Positions 56,519 through 64,000 of a stretch of 64,000 nucleotides of DNA are shown piece after piece. The stretch spans positions 434,001-498,000 of the forward strand of contig NZ_QENZ01000003.1 in the NCBI RefSeq assembly GCF_003096835.1. The letters run 5' to 3'. This DNA comes from Balneicella halophila. GTDB taxonomy: Bacteria > Bacteroidota > Bacteroidia > Bacteroidales > Balneicellaceae. Each line of letters opens with the position of its first letter. The stretch's first letter is position 1. The notes beneath the pieces are model-generated. The model did not search any database, was not told where the DNA came from, and worked only from the letters and a program-made list of their open reading frames with translations. The position numbers and the translations under genes are program-made.

Positions 56519-57754
56519 ATGATAAAAAAAACAATAATATTATCCGTATGTATACTTTGTGCAAGTATTTTATTTGCTCAACAAGAAGAAAAAGTTAAAC
56601 TGAAAATTAGTGGATTTGTTTCTGCTGAAGCAGTGTTTGATACACGAAAAGTAGTTGCTGCTCGTGATGGAGATGTGTTATTATATCCTGCTCCTGAAGT
56701 ATTAGATGACAATGGGAAAGATATAAATGAAGATGGAGGGTTCAGCTTTTTCAGTATTCATAGTCGCCTTCGTGCAAGAACGACTCCATATAAATTATGG
56801 GGAGGGTTACTTACAGCATTAGTTGAGGTTGATTTTGTAGGGACAACTGATGATAAGATAAGTATGGTTAGAATGCGTCATGCTATGATGCAATATAAGA
56901 AGGGTAAAAATTCCATTATTGCAGGACAATATTGGCATCCAATGTTTGTTACCAGTTGTTTTCCTGAAATTTCATCATGGGGAGCCGCGGTTCCAGTAAG
57001 CATTCTTTCTAGAAATCCTCAGATTCGTTTTACACGTGAATTTACTAAATATTTTAGAGGAAGTATTACAGCACTATCTCAGGTAGATTTTAAATCAAAC
57101 GGACCTAAAGGTGCTAGTTCTGATTATCTCAGAAATACAAGTATTCCAGAATTTGATGTACACTTAGAGTATGGAAATCCCAATGATTTTGTTTTCGGTG
57201 TTGTTGCTGGTTCAAAAGAACTAAAGCCAAGAGAACTCAATGAGAAGGGAAACAAGGTTGAGGAATCTATCCGGACATATCATGCATTAGCTTATGCAAG
57301 CCTTAAAACTTCAAAAATGCAATATAAACTACAAGGTATTTATGCAGAGGATGGTTATAATATGTTGCTTTTAGGAGGCTATGGTGTGAGTGATGTAGAT
57401 GCAAAAATCAATGAATATTCATACGAATCTATAGCTTCATCCACAATTTGGGGAGAAGTTGTGTCTCATTATGATTCTCCGGTTAATTTTGGTCTCTTTG
57501 CGGGATATGCCAAAAATATGGGAGCTGATAAAGAGATTTTGACAGATAAAGGTATTTATGCAAGAGGTGCAAATATTGATAATGTTTTAAGGATAGCACC
57601 TAGAATTATTTGGGGATATAATAACTTTAAGATAATGGCGGAGGTAAACCAAACCTTTGCCAGTTATGGGACGCCCAATAGCAAAATGGAGGTGCAAGAT
57701 ACAAAACGAGTAGGAAACACAAGATTACAATTACATTTTAAATATTCTTTTTAG
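56519..57754 (+). CDS. outer-membrane beta-barrel protein (porin-like) in the lactate operon
   Basis: A 411-residue exported protein with a signal peptide (cut near FAQ-QEEKVK) and a barrel-like pattern of alternating strands, including IHSRLRARTTPYKLWGGLLTALVEVDF and a Phe-terminated last strand (LQLHFKYSF), which is the usual sorting signal of outer-membrane barrels. I do not recognise a specific porin family. Its place between the lactate permease (69-base gap) and lutA (3-base gap) suggests it admits lactate or other small carboxylates across the outer membrane, an inference from context. Confidence 0.7.
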   Translation: MIKKTIILSVCILCASILFAQQEEKVKLKISGFVSAEAVFDTRKVVAARDGDVLLYPAPEVLDDNGKDINEDGGFSFFSIHSRLRARTTPYKLWGGLLTALVEVDFVGTTDDKISMVRMRHAMMQYKKGKNSIIAGQYWHPMFVTSCFPEISSWGAAVPVSILSRNPQIRFTREFTKYFRGSITALSQVDFKSNGPKGASSDYLRNTSIPEFDVHLEYGNPNDFVFGVVAGSKELKPRELNEKGNKVEESIRTYHALAYASLKTSKMQYKLQGIYAEDGYNMLLLGGYGVSDVDAKINEYSYESIASSTIWGEVVSHYDSPVNFGLFAGYAKNMGADKEILTDKGIYARGANIDNVLRIAPRIIWGYNNFKIMAEVNQTFASYGTPNSKMEVQDTKRVGNTRLQLHFKYSF

Positions 57755-57757
57755 ATT

Positions 57758-58516
57758 ATGATGAAAGATTTAAAGAACATGAAAATAGGGCTATTTATTC
57801 CCTGTTATATTAATGCAGTATATCCAAATGTAGGTGTCGCAAGTTATAAGTTGCTAACCTCAGTTGGATTGGATGTGGATTATCCTTTGGATCAAACTTG
57901 TTGTGGGCAACCTATGGCAAATGGAGGATTTGAAAAAGATTCAACAAAACTTGCCCATAGGATGGATGATTTATTTGAGAAATATGATTATGTGGTAGGA
58001 CCATCTGCAAGTTGTGTTTGTTTCGTAAAAGAAACATACCCACGATTATTAGAAAAAGAAGAACATGAGTGCTTAAGTAGCAAGATTTACGAAATCTGTG
58101 AGTTTTTACATGATATTGTTAAGGTTAATCATATAGATTCATATTTCCCTCATAAAGTAAGTATTCATAATAGTTGCCATGGAGTACGATTAATGAAATT
58201 ATCTTCTCCAAGCGAACTTAATATTCCAAAATATTCTAAACTGCATAATTTATTATCCCTAGTAAAAGGAATAGAAATATATGAACCTAAACGAGTTGAT
58301 GAATGTTGTGGTTTTGGAGGTTTATTCTCAATAGAAGAGCCTGAAACATCTACTTGCATGGGAGAAGATAAAATTTCAGATCACATGGCAACAACTGCAG
58401 AATACATTACTGGAGCAGATAGTTCTTGCTTAATGCATATGGAGGGAGTAATTAAGAGAAAAAAATTACCAATAAAGACAAAACACATTGTAGAAATTTT
58501 AAGTGCATCATTATGA
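57758..58516 (+). CDS. lutA: lactate utilization protein LutA (CCG-domain Fe-S protein)
   Basis: LutA is one of three proteins that oxidise L-lactate to pyruvate (LutABC/LldEFG). The 252-residue protein consists of two CCG domains with clusters near DQTCCGQPMANGGF and DECCGFGGLFS, which bind an Fe-S cluster, and HNSCHGVRLMKL between them. An alternative ATG seven codons in (MKIGLFIPCY) gives a start nearer the family's usual one. It overlaps lutB by 4 bases (ATGA). Confidence 0.94.
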   Translation: MMKDLKNMKIGLFIPCYINAVYPNVGVASYKLLTSVGLDVDYPLDQTCCGQPMANGGFEKDSTKLAHRMDDLFEKYDYVVGPSASCVCFVKETYPRLLEKEEHECLSSKIYEICEFLHDIVKVNHIDSYFPHKVSIHNSCHGVRLMKLSSPSELNIPKYSKLHNLLSLVKGIEIYEPKRVDECCGFGGLFSIEEPETSTCMGEDKISDHMATTAEYITGADSSCLMHMEGVIKRKKLPIKTKHIVEILSASL

Positions 58517-59901
58517 GTTCACACGCAAAAGCAGCAGCACAATTTATAAAAAATACTGAGCGTACAGCTTGGCATGATCAAGCATTATTTTTCGTACGTC
58601 AAAAGCGAGATAATGTAGCAAAAAATATTGATGAGTGGGAAGTTCTAAGAACTAAAGCAAGTCAAATAAAAGAACATACTGTTAGTAATTTGGAGCACTA
58701 TCTGACGACTTTTGAAAAGAATGCCAAAGCTAACGGGATTCAGGTTCATTGGGCAAGTGATGCCGATGAACATAATAAAATAGTAGCTGAGATTATTGAA
58801 AATCATAAAGCTAAAAAATTGGTAAAAAGTAAGTCTATGCTTACTGAAGAATGTGAGTTGAATCATTTTTTGGAGGAGAATGGAACAGAGGTAGTTGAGA
58901 CTGACTTAGGAGAAAGGATTATGCAGTTTTTAAAATTGCCTCCAAGTCATATTGTATTGCCAGCTATTCATGTTAAAAGACAAGAAGTTGCAGAAATCTT
59001 TAATAAAGAGATTCATACAGATGCTAATAATAGTGATCCCGCATATTTGACACAAGCAGCACGAATGCATTTACGCGAAAAGTTTATCGAAGCTGATATT
59101 TCAATGACGGGAGTTAATTTTGCTGTGGCAGAAGAAGGTGCATTTGTGGTTTGTACTAATGAAGGAAATGCAGATATGGGAACATCATTTGCAAACGTGC
59201 ATATTGCAAGTATGGGAATAGAAAAACTAGTTCCTAACTATGAATCTTTAGGAATATTTACTCGTTTATTAGCACGTTCAGCTACGGGACAGCCTATTAC
59301 TACCTATACGGCACATTACAAAAAACCGGCAAAAGGGAAAGAGATTCATATTATTCTGGTTGATAATAATCGTACTGAAATCTTAAAAGATAAAGACCAT
59401 AGTAATATGCTAAAATGTATACGTTGTGGTGCTTGTATGAATACCTGTCCGGTATATAGACGTACGGGAGGTTATTCATATTCATATTTTATCCCAGGAC
59501 CATTAGGTATTAACCTAAGTATGTTGAAGGAACCTAAAAAACATTCAGGTAATGTGTCTGCTTGTTCTCTTTGTTATTCTTGCTCTAATGTTTGTCCTGC
59601 TAAAATTGATTTAGCAGAACAAATTTATAAATGGAGACAAGACCTTGATAAATATGGAGAAGCAGACCCGATGAAAAAGATGGTTGTAAAAGGTATGAAA
59701 AAAGTTATGGGTAGTCCTGGATTATTCTATGCAGCTATAAAGTCAGGCAGATTAATCAATCATATGCCACGTTTTATGGTTTACAATGGCTTGAATGACT
59801 GGGGAAAAGGCAGGGAGATGCCAGTAATAGCACTTAAAACATTTAATGAAATGTGGAAGAAAGGTGAGGTTCGTTCAAATGAATCATCAAAAAATAAGTA
59901 G
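58513..59901 (+). CDS. lutB: lactate utilization iron-sulfur protein LutB
   Basis: The 462-residue electron-transfer subunit of the L-lactate oxidation complex. The N-terminal about 290 residues form a LUD domain (INFAVAEEGAFVVCTNEGNADM region), and two [4Fe-4S] motifs follow: CIRCGACMNTCPVY (about 301-314) and CSLCYSCSNVCPAKID (about 352-367). The C-terminal part is the usual extension. It overlaps lutA by 4 bases and precedes lutC by 5 bases, so the three are translationally coupled. Confidence 0.95.
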   Translation: MSSHAKAAAQFIKNTERTAWHDQALFFVRQKRDNVAKNIDEWEVLRTKASQIKEHTVSNLEHYLTTFEKNAKANGIQVHWASDADEHNKIVAEIIENHKAKKLVKSKSMLTEECELNHFLEENGTEVVETDLGERIMQFLKLPPSHIVLPAIHVKRQEVAEIFNKEIHTDANNSDPAYLTQAARMHLREKFIEADISMTGVNFAVAEEGAFVVCTNEGNADMGTSFANVHIASMGIEKLVPNYESLGIFTRLLARSATGQPITTYTAHYKKPAKGKEIHIILVDNNRTEILKDKDHSNMLKCIRCGACMNTCPVYRRTGGYSYSYFIPGPLGINLSMLKEPKKHSGNVSACSLCYSCSNVCPAKIDLAEQIYKWRQDLDKYGEADPMKKMVVKGMKKVMGSPGLFYAAIKSGRLINHMPRFMVYNGLNDWGKGREMPVIALKTFNEMWKKGEVRSNESSKNK

Positions 59902-59906
59902 AAGTA

Positions 59907-60488
59907 ATGAATAGTAGAGAGAAAATATTGAAGAAAATAAAGTCTTTTCCTATAGAGAAGACACCGATGCCGAAATTTGATGTAAAAGCTATAGCTTCTG
60001 AAGATAGAATAGAAGCTTTCAAACAATCAGTTAAAGTTGTCGGAGGACAAGCTGTAATGTTGAAAGATTACGGAACAATTGATAATTTAGTAACAGTGTT
60101 ATTTCCTGATGTTAAAAGAATAGCAACTAATCTAGAGGGAATAAATTGTGCTACTGAAAATCCTGATAATTTCAGTATGGCATCAATGCTTAATGGGGTT
60201 GATGTCGGAATTGTAGAGGGACACTTTGGAGTAGTTGAGAACGGAGCAGTTTGGGTTACACAAGCCATGAAACATAAAGCACTCTATTTTATTTCAGAAG
60301 CACTTATTGTTATACTTGACGCTGACCAACTAGTGGAAACCATGCATGAAGCATACAAACGAGAAGAAGTCTACGGCGATTATGAATATGGATGTTTTAT
60401 TTCAGGACCATCTAAAACAGCTGATATAGAACAAGCCCTGGTTATTGGAGCCCATGGAGCAAAAGCTGTGACTATTGTCTTGACATAA
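59907..60488 (+). CDS. lutC: lactate utilization protein LutC (LUD domain)
   Basis: The 193-residue third component of the LutABC complex: a single LUD domain with VEGHFGVVENGAVWVTQ and the C-terminal GCFISGPSKTADIEQALVIGAHGAK, typical of the family. It follows lutB by 5 bases. A weak inverted repeat downstream may end the operon. The D-lactate dehydrogenase relic begins 108 bases later. Confidence 0.94.
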   Translation: MNSREKILKKIKSFPIEKTPMPKFDVKAIASEDRIEAFKQSVKVVGGQAVMLKDYGTIDNLVTVLFPDVKRIATNLEGINCATENPDNFSMASMLNGVDVGIVEGHFGVVENGAVWVTQAMKHKALYFISEALIVILDADQLVETMHEAYKREEVYGDYEYGCFISGPSKTADIEQALVIGAHGAKAVTIVLT

Positions 60489-60526
60489 CTATTATAATAA
60501 AGAATAAAATTTACTAAATAGTGAAG

Positions 60527-60566
60527 AAAGATTGCTAAAATAAAATTGATTTTTATCACAATCTTT
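60527..60566 (+). terminator. possible terminator after lutC
   Basis: AAAGATTG and CAATCTTT form 8-bp arms around a 24-base AT-rich loop, followed by TGTATTTTA. The stem is AT-rich and lacks a strong T-run, so this is tentative. Confidence 0.35.
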
Positions 60567-60596
60567 TGTATTTTAACGAATCAAACATTTGCAACT

Positions 60597-63417
60597 ATGC
60601 TTACACCTATCTAACAGAATTTATATGAAACATTAAGTAGAATTATTTCAAAAGATAGGATTTTTCACGATCCTCTCCATACGCTAGCTTATGGTACTGA
60701 TGCTAGTTTCTACAGACTTATTCCTTAGATTGTTATTTTTGCTAAAGATGTAAATGAAGTTTCTTTTATCATGCAAGAAGCACAGAAACAAAAATTACCT
60801 GTTACTTTTCGTGTAGCTGGAACTAGTCTGGCAGGACAGGCTGTTTCGGATTCTTTATTAGTTATTACTGGTGATCATTGGAAAGCTTATGAAATTCTAG
60901 ATGATGCAAAAAAGATAAGATTACAACCTGGAGTTATTGGAGGTAGAGCCAATATCTATTTAGCTCCGTATCATAAAAAATAGGACCAGATCCTGCCTCT
61001 ATCAACTCTGCTATGATTGGAGGTATTGCTGCAAATAATGCCAGCGGAATGTGCTGTGGCGTGAGTGATAACTCATATAAAACGGTGGAGAGTATGAAGA
61101 TTGTTTTTGCAGATGGTGCATTTCTTGATACCGGTGATGAAGAAAGCAAAAGGGCTTTTCGAAATTCTCATTCTGAGTTGCTAAATGAAATCGAAAAACT
61201 TGCCAAGGAAACAAAGAACAATGAAGTGTTGGCAGAACGTATCCGCCACAAGTTTAAGATGAAAAATACTACCGGTTATAGTCTTAATGCTTTCGTTGAT
61301 TATTCCGATCCTTTCGATATTATTAATCACATCATGATTGGTTCGGAAGGAACTTTGGGCTTTATTGCAGAGATAACTTACCGAACGGTAGAGGATTTGC
61401 CGAACAAGGCGAGTGCATTAATGATATTTCCAACAATTGAAGATGCTAGTAATGCAGTAACCATATTAAAAAACCAAGATGTTTCAGCTGTAGAATTGAT
61501 AGATAGAGCAGGCTTGCGTTCAGCAGAAGATGAAAAAGGAATGCCTCTATATCTTAAAGACTTATCTGACACGGCAACGGCGATTCTTGTAGAAACTCGA
61601 GCAGATAATCCAGAAACTTTGAATAAGAATATCGATCATATTTTAGAAGCAATCAAAGATATTACTCCAGAGATACCTATAGAGTTTACGGATAAACCCT
61701 CAGAGTATGCAGTTTATTGGAAAATAAGAAAAGGTCTGTATCCATCTGTTGGAGCAGTAAGAAAGTTGGGAACCACTGTAATTATAGAAGATGTAGCTTT
61801 TCCTGTATCAAGATTGGCTGAAGCTACGTTAGACTTACAAGCTCTATTCAAAAAACATGATTATACAGAAGCAGTGATCTTTGGTCATGCCCTTGATGGA
61901 AATTTACATTTCGTATTTACCCAAAATTTTGACGAACAGGATCAAGTTAATCGATATGAGCGTTTTATTAATGATCTTGTTAATCTTGTAGTAGAGAAAT
62001 ATGATGGTGCTCTGAAAGCAGAACATGGAACAGGTCGTAACATGGCTCCTTTTGTGCAGAAAGAATGGGGAAAGGCTGTATATGTAATGATGCAAAAGAT
62101 TAAAAAAATATTTGATCCGAATAATCTCCTGAACCCTGGAGTGATTATCAATGATGATAAGCAAGCCCATCTTAAAAATTTAAAACCGCTGCCTGTTGCT
62201 AATGAATTAATTGATAAATGTATTTAGTGTGGTTTTTGTGAATCAAATTGCGTTTCACATGGACTTACCTTATCACCTCGTCAACGAATTGTTGCTTATC
62301 GCCACATATCGGCTTTACGAAACAGTGGCAGTAAAAAAGAGGAGTTAGGAACAATGTTATCCTCTTACCAATATCAGGGTAAAGATACCTGTGCTGCTGA
62401 TGGACTTTGTGCTTTAGCTTGTCCTGTTAAAATTGATACAGGTAAATTTATTAAGGAATTACGATTTGTAGATATTTCTGAAAAGGATAATAAAATAGCT
62501 TCTTGGATTGCAAATCATATGGGATTTGTGACTGCGACTATGCGGGTCATGTTAACGATTGTTGGTTTCTTTCATGATATTTTAGGAGATAAATTGATGC
62601 ATAAAATAGCTATAGGTCTTAGGTGGATTTCCGGAAATAGAATTCCTTTGTGGAATAAATATATGCCAAGAGGTGCTAAGAGGTTGAAAATCATTCCGAT
62701 AAGCGAAGCTAATCCTAAGAAGGTTGTGTATTTCCCATCATGGATTAATAGGTCTATGGGAGTTTCTAAGAAGGATAAGGAAAAACAACAACTTACACAG
62801 GTTATGCAAAATTTATTGAAAAAAGCAGGCTACGAAATTGTTTATCCTGAAGGACTCAATAGTTTATGCTGTGGAATGCCTTTTTAAGCAAAGGATTTAA
62901 GGAGCAGGGTAAACAAAAATCAGATGAGCTTGAAGTTACTTTGCTTAAAGCTAGTAAAAATAATAAATATCCTGTTCTTTGTGATATGAGCCCATGTCTT
63001 TATACTATGAAAGAAAATATGCAAGATTCACTGCATGTCTACGAACCCGCAGAATTCATTCTGGAATATCTGAAAGATGAACTAAAATTTACTCCTATTC
63101 AGGAAACGGTATCTATATTCCCAGTATGCAGTTCTAAGAAAATGGAAGTTGATACACTACTTGTCGAGTTAGGAGAGCTCTGTGCAAAAGACGTAATAGT
63201 TCCGGAAACTAATTGTTGTGGATTTGCAGGAGACCGAGGGTTTACACATCCTGAGTTAAATGCTCATGGACTGCGAAACTTGAAAGAGCAAATATTTGAC
63301 AATACACAAAGAGCTTATGCAACTTCCAGAACATGCGAGATAGGTCTGTCAAAACATAGTGAAATAAACCATGAATCCATAGTTTATTTAGTTGACGAAG
63401 TTACAGAGCCTAAGTAA
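60597..63417 (+). pseudogene. broken FAD/Fe-S D-lactate dehydrogenase (GlcD/Dld-GlpC fusion)
   Basis: The conceptual protein of about 940 residues is an FAD-linked oxidase fused to a C-terminal Fe-S/CCG region. Recognisable pieces are VAGTSLAGQAVSDS, PGVIGGRANIYLAPY, IGPDPASINSAMIGGIAANNASG, AEHGTGRNMAPF, CGFCESNCVSH, ADGLCALACPVKID, a CCGMPF motif and a NCCGFAGDRGF motif. Five lesions interrupt it: TAA at 60612-60614, TAG at 60726-60728, a -1 frameshift in an A-run near 60980, TAG at 62225-62227 and a -1 frameshift in a T-run near 62884. Sequence between lesions is well conserved, so inactivation looks recent. It follows lutABC and would have oxidised D-lactate or a similar 2-hydroxyacid. 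Confidence 0.88.
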
Positions 63418-63427
63418 TGACGAATTA

Positions 63428-64000
63428 TTAATCAAATATCTTTAAGAAATCTTTATGAGATTTCCAATAAATGTGAGTATAGCCAGCAATAACGTTCTTA
63501 TATCGAAAGAGTTTCGTAGGAACCGGTTTATTTTTAGCACTGTAGAGTTGTGCAATGCTCGGTTCGTGATTCTCTGTAAGTGATGAATAGTGGAATTCAT
63601 GACCTTTCAGAGGTATGCCATTGTGTTCAAATTGACGATAGCCAAGCTTTAGCTTCATTTCCTCTAGAGTTCCTTGGAGGTTTAAGATATTCGCAAGAGG
63701 ATAAGTATTTCCGCTTTCATCACTCATCTGTTGGCAGAGGTAGAGCATGCCACCACATTCTGCCCAGATGTATCCACCTCGTTCGGCAAACTCCTTTATA
63801 GCAGTTTTCATAGAGGTATTTTGACTTAATTCTTCCAGAAAAAATTCAGGATAGCCGCCCGGCAAATAAATATGTGTAAGTTTTTCAGGCAATGCTTGGT
63901 CTCTGATTGGACTAAAAAATGAAACTTCTCCTAAAGAGGCTAATTTTCGAACGTTTTCTGGGTACATAAAGTTGAAAGCTTCGTCTTTTGCAATGCCAAT
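63428..64000 (-). CDS. cobB: cobyrinate a,c-diamide synthase, C-terminal part (5' end outside window)
   Basis: CobB/CbiA amidates two side chains of the corrin ring in cobalamin synthesis, using glutamine and ATP. Only the C-terminal 190 residues are in the window; the frame stays open to base 64000 (IGIAKDEAFNFMYPENV, the start of the amidotransferase region). The class I glutamine amidotransferase signature is visible: LPGGYPE, the nucleophile Cys in WAECGGMLYLC and the His in AGYTHIYW. It is convergent with the D-lactate dehydrogenase relic, with only 10 bases between and no clear terminator. Confidence 0.92.
   Translation of the reverse strand: MGIAKDEAFNFMYPENVRKLASLGEVSFFSPIRDQALPEKLTHIYLPGGYPEFFLEELSQNTSMKTAIKEFAERGGYIWAECGGMLYLCQQMSDESGNTYPLANILNLQGTLEEMKLKLGYRQFEHNGIPLKGHEFHYSSLTENHEPSIAQLYSAKNKPVPTKLFRYKNVIAGYTHIYWKSHKDFLKIFD

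Noticed and set aside
60597-63417. Stop-codon reassignment or readthrough in the D-lactate dehydrogenase (TAA and TAG where Gln, Lys or Glu would fit)
   Set aside because: All neighbouring genes end normally at TAA, TAG or TGA, and the same gene also has two frameshifts. Plain decay is simpler.
1-64000. CRISPR array, insertion sequence or prophage
   Set aside because: No regularly spaced repeat series, transposase, integrase or phage structural gene was found on either strand.

Overview
The window is an AT-rich bacterial chromosome segment, almost certainly Bacteroidota and probably Bacteroidales-like. The evidence is a fused LpxC-FabZ gene, an IspG C-terminal part of the long Bacteroidota type, a large SecA ending in a SEC-C zinc motif, split or odd Feo genes, and promoters of the form TTTG-N20-TAnnTTTG. 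I do not name a genus. Gene density is high and no gene-free gap exceeds 300 bases.

Layout. 1-2.5 kb: end of ispG, a TonB-like protein and a META-domain lipoprotein. 2.5-7.6 kb (minus): priA, then the cmk-ispH-pfkA operon. 7.7-16.3 kb: ung (+), then one long minus-strand operon rimP-nusA-infB-lpxD-lpxC/fabZ-lpxA that joins translation/transcription factors to early lipid A synthesis. It has a textbook Bacteroidota promoter and a terminator-like hairpin in its leader. 16.6-22.9 kb: tRNA-Arg(CCT), mutS, a MATE exporter and an oligopeptidase B. 23-30.7 kb (minus): a tripartite RND efflux operon (TolC, lipoprotein HlyD, RND pump) followed by a small PII-like protein, a DUF2892 membrane protein, thioredoxin and a DUF302 protein. 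Its promoter carries a perfect Crp/Fnr-type palindrome at an activator-like position, and the gene upstream encodes a cysteine-bearing Crp/Fnr regulator. 30.7-33.9 kb (minus): a ferrous-iron type uptake operon encoding a membrane-anchored DtxR-FeoA fusion and a FeoB split into separate GTPase and permease genes. 34-39.3 kb: hutH, hutI and aconitase. 39.5-43.7 kb (minus): secA-lgt.

43.8-50.4 kb is a mixed region: an unknown SH3-like protein, a DUF805 protein, a LOG-family protein, a polysaccharide flippase, a DUF3223/HNH-like protein, an alpha/beta hydrolase and a pirin.

50.6-63.4 kb is a lactate locus: a membrane sensor kinase with a periplasmic ABC-substrate-binding-like domain, a sigma-54 NtrC-type activator, lactate permease, an outer-membrane porin and LutABC. 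Next comes a badly broken FAD/Fe-S D-lactate dehydrogenase pseudogene with three nonsense codons and two single-base frameshifts. Direct repeats, an inverted repeat and a weak sigma-54-like promoter lie in front of the permease. The picture is regulated L-lactate oxidation with loss of the D-lactate arm at this locus. The window ends inside a cobyrinate a,c-diamide synthase gene (minus).
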